A DNA stretch of 39,502 nt, from the NCBI GenBank assembly GCA_012034075.1, contig JAAURD010000018.1, positions 1 through 39,502 of the forward strand, given 5' to 3'. The translations under genes and the position numbers were made by a program. Origin of the DNA: Chloroflexaceae bacterium. GTDB lineage: Bacteria > Chloroflexota > Chloroflexia > Chloroflexales > Chloroflexaceae. Of the stretch, positions 22,912 to 31,547 are shown in pieces. Numbering within the stretch: the first letter of the stretch is position 1; each line of letters starts with the position of its first letter. The notes under the pieces are model-generated. The model was not told the DNA's origin. It worked only from the letters and a program-made list of their open reading frames with translations, and did no database searches.

Positions 22912-24232
22912 GCGTGCCATCCTCCTGTGGTAGTAAGGTTTCGCGTTCGGTCACGGTCATCGCGTGGGCCGGGAAGCCCTCATACACCGCCAGCCGTGCG
23001 GTGGTTGTCTTGAGTCGTTCAAAGCCTTCACGGTTGAGGTAGCCAATACCCGACCGTTTGAGAAAGTCAAAGACCGACACCGCCGAAAACGAGCGGGCGA
23101 AGGTGCCAGTAGGCAGAATAGCGTTGAGACCCAGGCAATAGTTGCTCGTAGCGATAGGGGTATACTGCCCCAGCAAAATTTCGCCAGCATGCTTGATTGC
23201 CCCCAGTACGCTATGCGGTTCTTGCACCAGGATTTCAAGATGTTCCGGCGCATACTCATTGACAAAGGCGATAGACTCGGCTAGACTGCCAGTGATGACG
23301 ATACCGCCGTAATGGGCGAGCACCTGTTCGCAGAAAGCTCGCCGCCATTCAGGCAGCTTCTCCAGATAGTGCGGTAACCAGCGGGCCGCCTCGTTGGCAA
23401 CCTGCTCGCTATGGGTCACCAGCAGCGCCGCCGAGTCCGGGCCGTGCTCCGCTTCATTGAGCAGGTCCAGCGCGGCGAGCTGCGGGTTGGCATGTTCATC
23501 GGCAAGAATGATAGCTTCGCTGGGGCCGGCCGGCAGACCGACATTGGATTGGCCATAGAGCAGGCGTTTGGCGGCGGATACGTAGACATTGCCGGGACCG
23601 GTGATTTTGGCGACACGCGGTACCGTGGGGGTGCCCAGGGCCATGGCGGCAATGGCCTGAATGCCGCCCAGTTTGTAGACGTTGGTGACGCCACACAGCT
23701 CGGCGGCAAAGAGCGAGGCCGCATCCACCTGGCCCTGGGCATCGGGTGGGGTGCAGACCAGAATCTCCTCGACGCCGGCGACCACGGCGGGTACTGCCAG
23801 CATGAGCATGACCGATGGGAAGGAGCCTTTGCCGCGTGGCACATAGAGGCCAGCACTGGCAACGGGGGTGATTTTTTCGCCAGCAAAGATACCAGGCTCG
23901 AGCTCAGTAAACCACATTTCATCGGGCATTTGCCGCTGATGAAAGCGCTGGATGTTGGTATGCGCGTGGATAACGGCCTCACGGATGGCCGGCTCAATCG
24001 CGGCACGTGCGGCGGCAAACTCGGCTTCGGTCACTTTGAGCGTGGCAATCTCGGCCTGCCCAAAATCATACTTGCGCACATACTCTACCAGCGCCGTATC
24101 GCCGTGCTGGCGAATCTGGTCAATCATCTGACGTGCAAGATCGAGCACATCATCGATGTTGGTCTCTGCTCGGCGCATAAGTGTTGTGCGTACTTCGGCT
24201 GACATAGTTGCAAGATGATGCACCTGTATCAT
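22901..24232 (-). CDS. HisD-like (histidinol dehydrogenase family) protein with altered active site
   Basis: At 443 residues it has the full HisD fold: ASAGLYVPRGKGSFPS, KITGPGNVYVSAAKR, GLPAGPSEAIILADEHANPQ and YAPEHLEI with the catalytic EH pair. Relative to the E. coli enzyme, Gln259 is Glu (LLNEAEHG), Asp360 is Asn and His367 is Ala (SNYCLGLNAILPT). His262 and His419 (FPAHAMT) remain. Gln259, Asp360, His262 and His419 are the zinc ligands in histidinol dehydrogenase, so metal binding or substrate is probably changed. The start at 24232 follows AAGGA by 7 bases. It is the first gene of the cluster; HisB-like and HAD genes follow. Confidence 0.8.
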   Translation of the reverse strand: MIQVHHLATMSAEVRTTLMRRAETNIDDVLDLARQMIDQIRQHGDTALVEYVRKYDFGQAEIATLKVTEAEFAAARAAIEPAIREAVIHAHTNIQRFHQRQMPDEMWFTELEPGIFAGEKITPVASAGLYVPRGKGSFPSVMLMLAVPAVVAGVEEILVCTPPDAQGQVDAASLFAAELCGVTNVYKLGGIQAIAAMALGTPTVPRVAKITGPGNVYVSAAKRLLYGQSNVGLPAGPSEAIILADEHANPQLAALDLLNEAEHGPDSAALLVTHSEQVANEAARWLPHYLEKLPEWRRAFCEQVLAHYGGIVITGSLAESIAFVNEYAPEHLEILVQEPHSVLGAIKHAGEILLGQYTPIATSNYCLGLNAILPTGTFARSFSAVSVFDFLKRSGIGYLNREGFERLKTTTARLAVYEGFPAHAMTVTERETLLPQEDGTHGS

Positions 24233-24365
24233 GGGTCTTCCTTTGATATGCTGCTTGGCAAGCTCACGCCAAGAAAGAAATGGTTCTCCCTACATGCCGT
24301 TTCGGGCTGATCGGCTGTGTTTTTTGGGATCAAGACGATAGGCAAACATGCATTCCTAGGGCAAC

Positions 24366-24394
24366 AGGATAGCATGTTTCAGCCGAAAGCGCAA
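24366..24394 (-). promoter_or_regulatory. Possible sigma70-like promoter upstream of the HisD-like gene
   Basis: On the minus strand TTGCGC (24389-24394) and TATCCT (24366-24371) are 17 bases apart, about 130 bases before the start. Both boxes are imperfect. Confidence 0.3.
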
Positions 24395-24439
24395 AGCGGG
24401 CGGTGGTGATACGCAAATGGCGTTAATCGATATGAGACG

Positions 24440-24702
24440 TAGGTGCGGCTACAAGCCGCACAGCGGTCGGGACGACCGCACGCTGTCCGGCCGCACGCCA
24501 AGCACGCAGGTCGCACCCATCGTCGGTGGCAAGATCGTCGGTGCGGCTTGCCGCCGCACGGCGGTCGGGACGACCGCACGCACGTATCAGACGGAGGTAC
24601 GACTTGCAGTCTGCTTTGTAGGGTGGTGCAGCACGCTACGCCCCTATAAAGCAGGTGCTCCGCACTCTATCAAAGCGCATACCAGTGATCACCCGAATTT
24701 GG
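24440..24702. repeat. Mosaic of hairpin and direct repeats shared with the left edge of the window
   Basis: The 693-base gap 24233-24925 has no supported gene. It holds gtgcggc/gccgcac inverted repeats, a 20-base direct repeat (starting cggtcgggacgaccg) at 24464-24483 and 24562-24581, a CTGCTTT...AAAGCAG hairpin (24611-24654) with a gcagcacgctacgcccc loop, and the 34-base unit (24669-24702) found also at 180-213. Another gcgggacgc...gcgccccgc motif is near 24877-24903. Nothing is recognised in 24703-24870. Confidence 0.8.
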
Positions 24703-24925
24703 CATGAGCGCCCGATATACTAAAAAGCACACAAATGCATAGATGAAATACAAAGGGCCACCAGTGCTTTTTTATGTTCCCTTTGTGCGCTTTGCAGAAA
24801 TAAGATGCACCTAGAAGATCCTCCTCGTACGCCATTTCCCTGGTTTTTTGTAGGAGAATGGTCGGGAATGAGAAGTAGCGGGACGCAATACGCTGCGCCC
24901 CGCCCGTGCAGGCAACACCGCGCAC

Positions 24926-26818
24926 CTACCTACCGCTCGATTGGCGGATGTAGACCGGCATAGCGCCTACCGTGAGTTCGACGGTGCTGCCGTTGAGACG
25001 CGTCGTACTGCCGTCGAGTTGAATCTGTTCGGCGGTCATGCCAGGCTCAAGGGCAAAGGTTACCTCCTCGCTGAAGCTATTGTGCCACAGCACATCAAGC
25101 AGACTGCCATCTGAACCAGTAAAGCGGAAGTGATACAGGTCTTCGGGATTCTCAATCGTCGGGTCGTAGTCAAAGGTGTTATGCTCACCCGTGCCCTGAT
25201 AATCCATATCTGCTAATTGCTGCTGAAGCACCTGGTAGGCGCGGTAGGCCGGTTTCTGACGGTAGTCCTGGCTGCGTTTGCCCAGGATGCTGGCCTCTCC
25301 CCAGTAGATGCGGCTGTCACCATCGAATTTATCTTCGAGCTGGAAGTAGCTGACATGCTGCACACCCAGCGCCAGCGCCAGAATGTACGAACGCACCAGA
25401 AACGTAGCTTGTTGCGATTCGCTCATAGAGACGTCACTGGTGCAACCAGCATCGTCGGAGGTGCAGGTAGACCAGCCAATTTCGGAAATCCACAGCGGGC
25501 GGTTGGCAGCGCCCTGTTCTTGCAACCAGCCCAAGGCTGTGTTGATACGCCCCCACAGCGTAATGGTGGAAAAGATCACTGGCGCGTCTGGTGCCGATGT
25601 TGGCATGTAAGGATGGATTGCCAGCACATCAAACGATTGGGCTGCCGCTGGCACCGCCGCAATGGCTTTGTTGAGAAAGGGCATACCATCATTCGGATCG
25701 GTACCCATGCCATCGTACAGATAGACGCCGCCCGTAGCAACAATGGCGCTCCTATCCGCAGCTTTGGCGCCCTGGTAGCCGGCGGCGAGCAACGCACCAT
25801 ATTCGGCGGGTGAGCCGGGCCAGGTGGCGTAGGTGCTCGGCTCATTCCAGATTTGCCAGGCAGCAACGCGTGGCGAGCCGGGCGCATCGTCCTGACCGTC
25901 GCCATCGTAGTGCTCAACCAGCACCCGCATCGCGTCGCCAAAATCCTGGGGGTTGGCCGGTGGGCACCAGTAGTCGGCAATACGTCCACCACGGCTACCG
26001 CAATCATCAACGCGGGCCCAGCCGGGCGTTGTCATCACCACGCCCACAATGCCATAGCCGGCCTCAGCCAGTTGCAAAACACGATCATCGTAGTATTGCC
26101 AGTTCCATTCGCCCTTCTTACCGGGTTCCAGGTTGGCCCAGCTCAGCTCCTCACGGGCCCAGTCCACGCCAGCCTCGCGCCCCAGACCGAGCAAGCGCTC
26201 GATGCCATCCATGCCATCGTTTTCCAGGCGTTCGAGACCAGTGATATAGGTGTTCATACCAAAGGGCGTGATGCGTTCGGGCTGGTTGTACGTTGGCGGC
26301 GCGGGGGTCGGGTCAGCCGTCGGTGGTGGGTTATCGTCATAGCGCCAGCGGTAGAAGTGCTGGCCCACATTGCCCATCTCGATGCGGGCGCCCGCTGGGT
26401 TGGTCGGGTTGTAGGTCAACACGCGGCGCTCAAACACCTGGAAGAGAATCGGCAGTTCTTTGCCGGCCACGCGTGACTGCACCCAGTAGGCAGCGGTGAC
26501 GGGCAGGCCAAACACAAATTTGGGGAAGTAAATCGCTTCACGCACTGGACGTCCATCGCGGTAGATAATGCCCTCGGTCTCCTGAAAATCGAGAAAGCCC
26601 TGGGGCACGCCATGGCCGTTGGAGCCTTCGACCAGCATCGTGGACGGATCATCCTCGTAGACGTCAAAGACACCGATGCTGCCATCGGGCTGGAGCAACT
26701 GCGTCACCGGCTCGCCCAGGTCGGCGCTTGCCACAGTGCCGGGGCTGGCATAGAGCGGCGCCAGTTCGGCATAGGTCGGGTACGTATCGGGGTCGCCAAT
26801 AGCAGATACATTGGCGGC
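24926..26818 (-). CDS. Secreted clan-A glycoside hydrolase (GH39/GH5-like), catalytic and C-terminal part
   Basis: A TIM-barrel of clan-A type starts near ERITPFGMNTY. The acid/base glutamate is in AAWQIWNEPS and the nucleophile glutamate in LWISEIGWST, the two-glutamate signature of retaining clan-A enzymes. A beta-rich C-terminal domain follows (EVTFALEPGMTAEQI, VELTVGAMPVYI). Family assignment within the clan (GH39, GH5 or a related uncharacterised group) is open. The in-frame reading continues upstream of the first ATG (26734) to about 26818, reading NVSAIGDPDTYPTYAELAP. Restoring one G near 26813-26822 joins it to the N-terminal part. Confidence 0.8.
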   Translation of the reverse strand, partial: AANVSAIGDPDTYPTYAELAPLYASPGTVASADLGEPVTQLLQPDGSIGVFDVYEDDPSTMLVEGSNGHGVPQGFLDFQETEGIIYRDGRPVREAIYFPKFVFGLPVTAAYWVQSRVAGKELPILFQVFERRVLTYNPTNPAGARIEMGNVGQHFYRWRYDDNPPPTADPTPAPPTYNQPERITPFGMNTYITGLERLENDGMDGIERLLGLGREAGVDWAREELSWANLEPGKKGEWNWQYYDDRVLQLAEAGYGIVGVVMTTPGWARVDDCGSRGGRIADYWCPPANPQDFGDAMRVLVEHYDGDGQDDAPGSPRVAAWQIWNEPSTYATWPGSPAEYGALLAAGYQGAKAADRSAIVATGGVYLYDGMGTDPNDGMPFLNKAIAAVPAAAQSFDVLAIHPYMPTSAPDAPVIFSTITLWGRINTALGWLQEQGAANRPLWISEIGWSTCTSDDAGCTSDVSMSESQQATFLVRSYILALALGVQHVSYFQLEDKFDGDSRIYWGEASILGKRSQDYRQKPAYRAYQVLQQQLADMDYQGTGEHNTFDYDPTIENPEDLYHFRFTGSDGSLLDVLWHNSFSEEVTFALEPGMTAEQIQLDGSTTRLNGSTVELTVGAMPVYIRQSSGR

Positions 26819-27204
26819 GCCATGCTCTCAAAGGTATCAAAGCCAACTTGCAGCTGGCCAGTCATCATCTCGATGGGCAGCAGACCATTGGTGACAAACC
26901 AGCGGTCGTTGGGGTCGGCGTTCGGGTCGTTGATCTCCATCCGGCTTTTGTCAAAGTACTGGACCTGACGCATGCCGCCGGGGCTTTCGAGCATCTTCTC
27001 GTTCAGCACGGTGCTAATGGGTTCCGGTCCCCAGGTCCATGAACGACTGGACTCAATCTCATCGGCGATGGGGCCGTCCTGTTCATTCCAGACGCGTTCA
27101 AAGGCGTCGTGACCGATAGTGGGTTGGGCCGAAAGGGACAGGGTATTGGCAGCCATGAGTACTACCAACACCAGGACTATCAGGCTTCGGATAGCGTTTT
27201 GCAT
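26704..27204 (-). CDS. Secreted clan-A glycoside hydrolase, N-terminal part with signal peptide
   Basis: A signal peptide (MQNAIRSLIVLVLVVLMAANTLSLSAQ region) is followed by a domain with AFERVWNEQDGPIADE, SSRSWTWGPEP and YFDKSRMEINDP, often found in Chloroflexota surface proteins. Real sequence ends at about DTFESMAP; the remainder (PMYLLLATPIRTRP...) is out of frame. The ATG at 27204 is chosen because AAGGAG lies 6 bases upstream and the signal peptide begins there. With the next part the protein is about 759 residues and exported. Confidence 0.75.
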   Translation of the reverse strand: MQNAIRSLIVLVLVVLMAANTLSLSAQPTIGHDAFERVWNEQDGPIADEIESSRSWTWGPEPISTVLNEKMLESPGGMRQVQYFDKSRMEINDPNADPNDRWFVTNGLLPIEMMTGQLQVGFDTFESMAPPMYLLLATPIRTRPMPNWRRSMPAPALWQAPTWASR

Positions 27205-27330
27205 GCCAGTCTCCTTGTTTATTGCTGCACATCTGATCGTGCAACAGCTTGTATACGACATTGTCAGGTCTATCGTACCAGAGACTGGCATTCCGGTCAA
27301 ATGCGAATAGTGATTTCCAATCGTGCTTTG

Positions 27331-27501
27331 CTATCGTCTATCAACTTCGAGTGTGCCAACCAACAGTGACACGATGAAGGAACAGAGAAAACACCAGGCC
27401 ATGAGATTCGCAGGACCAGCGATGCTTTCCATTGTCAGCTTTTGATTGATCCAGAAACAACCAAGTGAACAACAGAATAGCATGAGTGATAACAGTCCCA
27501 T
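27331..27501 (-). CDS. Small two-helix membrane protein
   Basis: The 56-residue protein has two hydrophobic segments, LLSLMLFCCSLGCFWI and LMAWCFLCSFIVSLLVG, joined by a short polar loop. The ATG at 27501 is preceded by a perfect AGGAGG at 8 bases, much better than expected by chance. It is cysteine-rich (five). I do not recognise a family. It lies upstream of the glycoside hydrolase on the same strand with 126 bases between. Confidence 0.55.
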   Translation of the reverse strand: MGLLSLMLFCCSLGCFWINQKLTMESIAGPANLMAWCFLCSFIVSLLVGTLEVDRR

Positions 27502-27607
27502 AATCAATACCTCCTGAACAATCCAAACAACTATTGCCAACAGATTGCCAGAACCGCGTCTACAAAGCGTCTACAACATGATTTAGATTGCTTCACGACC
27601 CTGGCTG

Positions 27608-28200
27608 CTACATCCGGTCGTAGCTCTGTTGGTTTGTAGGATAGCACGTTGACCAGTAGCAGTCTATAAAATACTTCGGCTCATGTCTAATCTGCGTGCA
27701 AATTGCTTTTCCATAGCACATTCGTCGTATCAGGTCGGGCGTGATACGCTTGGCATTGGCGATAGCCTCAAACAGCGCGACGTAGCAGGCAAGATAGGCT
27801 TTGTGGACGCCGTGAAACACCCCAGGAACGTGCGCAATGCGCTACCCCAGCCCTCACAGGTGTTGCAATGCACTTCTCGTTGCCCATCACCATCCGCATC
27901 TCGCGCCCATTCGTGGTAATCGTGACGCACAGTTTGATGGGCCGGATGCACGTCGTGATAGCCGTACCATTCGTCGGTGGAGAAAATTGTGCCATCAGCA
28001 GGCACATAGGTTGCTACAATGGCGCGACAGGTATCTTTGGTCGCCTGGTCGCAGACCACATAGCGAATCTCCTCCGTATCGCGGATGACCACACTGAAGA
28101 TCGGTGGGCGATCGTTAGCGAACGTCCCATGACCACGCCGCTTGTTTGCCCGGCGGCGTGGTGGGTCTGCCGGGTCCGCATGGCGGTCACTTTTTTCCCC
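27608..28200 (-). pseudogene. IS1595-type transposase, middle and C-terminal parts (two frames)
   Basis: From about 28200 the frame reads GEKSDRHADPADPPRRRANK, then GHGTFANDRPPIFSVV, STDEWYGYHDV and HEWARDADGDGQREVH, the DDE core of ISXO2-like transposases. At about 27822-27828 it shifts again, by one missing G, into the frame HGVHKAYLACYVALFEAI ending at 27608 or slightly earlier. The DDE residues (aspartates in DELYQN and TDEW, then the NTCEG region) are kept. The upstream joint at 28191-28200 needs removal of one G from a G6A6 run, the only case in the window needing a removed base. Confidence 0.7.
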
Positions 28201-28615
28201 CCACGTTCTGGTAGAGCTCGTCCGCTGCAAACGCGGTGACTGCCAGAAGTTCCTGCGGGGCCGTTTCGTTCACATTGTCCTGCACCCGCTGGCGCAACGT
28301 ATGCACGGTCTGGCGGGAGAGGCCCAGTTCCCGTGCCAGCCGAGCAGTCGGTTCGCCTTTCGCAATCCCCCGCAGGAGAAGTACGAGCTTGGATGAGGAC
28401 TTCTGGGTCTTGACAAAGGCGGTGACCGTCAAGATCGTATAGTAGCCATCGCAGTCGCGGCATCGATAGGCATCAAACGCCTCCTGCTGGCGAAAGAAGC
28501 GTCGATCTGCGCTCCCACAGTGGGGGCAATACAAGCCATTGGGGTGCAGATGCTGCTCCAGCCACTGGGTGCTGGCCGTATCGTCCAGCAACTCTGCTAT
28601 CGGGAAATCGATCAT
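28187..28615 (-). pseudogene. IS1595-type transposase, N-terminal zinc-ribbon part
   Basis: This frame has the zinc ribbon CPHCGSADRRFFRQQ...RCRDCDGYY typical of the IS1595 family N-terminus, a helix-turn-helix (LARELGLSRQTVHTLRQRV), and ends at DELYQNVG where the first catalytic aspartate lies. The usual family sequence is close to YQNAGEKG, which is restored by dropping one G in GGGGGG. Observed G6A6 followed by GTGA also contains A AAA AAG, but a -1 slip there does not enter the right frame. Confidence 0.75.
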
Positions 28616-28696
28616 CGGTTCCTCCTGGCGTACAATCGGTACTTGACATTCGTCATGCTATTGTAACCTGGTTGCACGCTGGTTGGACATGAGCCG

Positions 28697-30448
28697 TCAC
28701 GTTTTATTGCCATTGCGGTTTACCGGGCAGCCCTCTTCAATATACCATGCGCCGCTGCCATTGGCAGTGAGATCACAATACTCAATGGTACCGCCGCCAT
28801 CGCTGTGGATCGAAATGCCCTGTTCGGCGTTGCGGTTCATGCGACTTTGCCGTATCATGGGATTGCCCCCCAGGCTAATCTCCACCCCAGGCCCCTCATT
28901 TTCAAAGATGTCGCAGGCGCCAATCGTGCCCTGGCCGTGTTCCGTTACCAGAACGCCGGAACTGCGACCGTGATGAATCTGACAGCGACGGATGAGCGGA
29001 CGCCCACCCCGGCGAATGACGATGCCCGCCTCGGTGTGACCGTAGATATCGCATGTTTCGAGCGTGCCAGCGCCATTGTCCCACACCACGACACCGGAGA
29101 TCTTGCTCTCGTGTATCTGGCAACGGCGCATGATCGGGTGGCCCTCGTGGCTCATTAACACTTCAGAATGGTTATTGGCAAAGATATCGCAATCTTCGAC
29201 CGTCCCACGTCCCTGGTCACGGATCCAGATGCCCTTACTCTGATTATCATGAATCTGACAGCGGCGAATAACGGGCACGCTCCGTTGCTCAATGACAATC
29301 GCTGCATGCGCCTCACTGGACCCATTGCCAAAGATATCGCAATCTTCGACGATCCCTTCGCCGTGGTCGGTTATCACCACGCCATCTTGCTGACCGTCAT
29401 GGATTTTGCAACGGCGGACAATCGGGTTGCCGCCTTTACTGAGCCGAATACCGGCCAGGGCATTGCCAAAGATGGTACAATCTTCAATCGATCCCGTAGC
29501 ATTGTCCGCGACTTGAATCCCATCGTTGCCGCCATCGTAAATATGGCACCACCAGATGACCGGGTTACTCCCTTCAATAATGCGCACCCCAGCGAGGACA
29601 TTGGCAAAGATATGGCACTCTTCCACGGTACCGGCGCCATTTTGTTCAATGATAATGCCGGCATCTTTGCCATCGTGAATCTGGCATTGCCGCACGACGG
29701 GGTTAGCACCTTCGCTAATACGAATACCGACCAGCGTATTGCCAAAGATTTCGCAATCTTCAATAACCCCCTGCCCATTTTTGCTCATCACAATACCAGC
29801 ATCTTTGCCATCATAGATGCGACACTGGCGGATGAGCGGATCGCTATCTTGCCCAATGCCAATACCAGCCAGCGCATTGCGGTAGATAGCACACTGCTCC
29901 AGGGTCCCTGCACCACTGCTCCGAAAGACCACCCCCACATGGTTGCCCTCGTAAATCTGGCAGCCGCGCAGTGTTGGGTTACCACCTTTGCTAATATTCA
30001 CACCAGCCAGTGCATTGCCATAAATCGCACAACTGTCCAACGTCCCCATACCATTCTGATGCACATAAACACCACTCCGTTTGCCATCGTAAATGCGGCA
30101 ACGGGCAATCGTGGGATTGCCACCGTGGGTGATAGTGACACCGGCATAGACGTTGTTGAAGATATCGCAATCCTCAAACGTACCGGCACCGCGTTCATGA
30201 ACATAAATGCCATTGTGTGCTTCGTGATCGTGAATCCGACATTGACGGACGGTGGGTTGGCCGCCGGTTAGCACTTCTACACCAGCCATCCGATTACCAT
30301 AGATATTGCAGTCTTCAATGATACCCCGACCCGATTCATACACCAGCACACCACTCCGCCGGCTATCGTGGATGCGGCACTGCCGTAATGTGGGGTTGCC
30401 TGCCTGGCTCATGGTGACGTTTGCCAGGGCGTTACCATAATGGTACAT
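28697..30448 (-). CDS. Kinase-beta-helix protein 1, C-terminal beta-helix part
   Basis: About twelve units of 46 residues, each two turns of a right-handed parallel beta-helix, follow the pattern NPxxRxCxIHDGxxxGIxVxxxGxGxIEDCDIFGN. This is the PbH1/NosD type found in CASH-like and pectate-lyase-like proteins. The last units are diverged and end with NRNGNKT. At the DNA level the units are also repetitive, with gccaaagatatcgcaatctt recurring. It is joined to the next fragment by restoring one T in ATTATGG near 30435-30441, giving CTIYGNALANV. No signal peptide exists, so this domain is cytoplasmic and probably binds protein partners rather than cutting sugars. Confidence 0.8.
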   Translation of the reverse strand: MYHYGNALANVTMSQAGNPTLRQCRIHDSRRSGVLVYESGRGIIEDCNIYGNRMAGVEVLTGGQPTVRQCRIHDHEAHNGIYVHERGAGTFEDCDIFNNVYAGVTITHGGNPTIARCRIYDGKRSGVYVHQNGMGTLDSCAIYGNALAGVNISKGGNPTLRGCQIYEGNHVGVVFRSSGAGTLEQCAIYRNALAGIGIGQDSDPLIRQCRIYDGKDAGIVMSKNGQGVIEDCEIFGNTLVGIRISEGANPVVRQCQIHDGKDAGIIIEQNGAGTVEECHIFANVLAGVRIIEGSNPVIWWCHIYDGGNDGIQVADNATGSIEDCTIFGNALAGIRLSKGGNPIVRRCKIHDGQQDGVVITDHGEGIVEDCDIFGNGSSEAHAAIVIEQRSVPVIRRCQIHDNQSKGIWIRDQGRGTVEDCDIFANNHSEVLMSHEGHPIMRRCQIHESKISGVVVWDNGAGTLETCDIYGHTEAGIVIRRGGRPLIRRCQIHHGRSSGVLVTEHGQGTIGACDIFENEGPGVEISLGGNPMIRQSRMNRNAEQGISIHSDGGGTIEYCDLTANGSGAWYIEEGCPVNRNGNKT

Positions 30449-31547
30449 TCTTCAATCAGCCCTTCGCCCTGTGTATGCACAAACAGACCATGATGCTCGT
30501 TGTGATCGTGAATACGACACTGCCGAATGGTGGGGTTGCCGGCCCGATTGATGTCGATACCAGACAGCAGGTTGCCCGCAATATCACAGTCCTCGATAAA
30601 CCCGGCGCCTTCCTCGGTGACGACAATGCCATCTTGCTTGCCATTGTGAATCTGGCAACGGCGCAAGGTGGGGTTGCCACCCTGGCGAATACGGACACCA
30701 GTGCTAGCATTGCCAACAATATCGCAATCTTCAAGCATGCCAGCCCCATGTTCGTACACATGAATACCCACATTGTTGCCATCATAGATGCGACACTGAC
30801 GCAGGATCGGGTTGCCACCTTGACTAATGTTGATACCCGCAGTGGCGTTGCCAAAGATGAGACACCCCTCAAAGAGGCCAATCCCATGATCGAGGACGCT
30901 GATTCCACTCTGTTGCCCATTGCGAATCTGGCATTGGAGCAGTGTGGGGTTACTCTCTTCGACAATCAGCACACCAGCCATGGCATTATCAAAGATCGCG
31001 CAATCCTCAATATGTCCCAATCCTCCACGCCAGGCATACACACCGGCTGCTTTGCCGCTGTGAATTTGACACTGACGCACGGTTGGATGGGAACCGCTCC
31101 CAATTGCCAGCCCGGCTTGCGTATGGCCCGAGATGGTACATCCTTCAATGGTACCGCGACCCTGTTCAAAGATATAGATGCCGCCTTCTTTTCCATCAAC
31201 AATCTCGCAGCGGCGGATGAGTGGATCCGCCTGTTTACAGATGACAATGCAGGCACGCGTATGGTTGTCTATTCGGCAGTTCTCAATAAGGCCCTGACCA
31301 TGGTCTCCAATGTAGATGCCGCAATCATTGCCGTCGTGAATAGCGCAACGGCGAATAATCGGGTGCGTCTCGCGTCCTTCAATCGCAATGCATGCCCCGG
31401 TCTCCGAGGTAATATCGCAATCTTCCAGAACCAACCGGCCCTGGCTCATGTACACCGCACTGTCGTTGAGGTCATTTTCCTCGCGTAGTGGCGAACGACC
31501 ATGGATCGACAAGCCGCGTACCAGTGCATAGGTTGCCTGTACCTGAT
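30409..31547 (-). CDS. Kinase-beta-helix protein 1, middle beta-helix part
   Basis: This frame carries roughly seven 46-residue units, such as QSGISVLDHGIGLFEGC and NPTLRRCQIHNGKQDG. From about 31547 the real reading is CIQVQATYALVRGLSIHGRS, which joins the kinase frame when one C is restored in ATCAGG near 31542-31547. The first ATG at 31512 is an internal methionine-coded codon. At its 3' end it runs into the previous entry. Total for protein 1 is about 1344 residues. Confidence 0.8.

Larger units (their letters stand above)
27608..28690 (-). mobile_element. IS1595-type (ISXO2-like) insertion element, ends not defined
   Basis: The transposase frames at 27608-28615 define the element. Possible ends are ggtttgtaggatagcacg (27631-27648) and, on the other side, the reverse complement of catgctattgtaacc (28654-28668): both contain GGTT then ATAGCA with C or T before G. 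The match is weak and no target duplication is visible. It separates the glycoside hydrolase block from the kinase cluster. Confidence 0.6.

Noticed and set aside
23411-24202. Plus-strand ORF antisense to the HisD-like gene
   Set aside because: Glycine-rich mirror of conserved HisD motifs; no ribosome site.
28191-28200. Programmed -1 frameshift at A AAA AAG in the transposase
   Set aside because: A -1 slip enters the VTAMRTRQ frame, not the conserved DDE-domain frame, which needs +1 or one fewer base.
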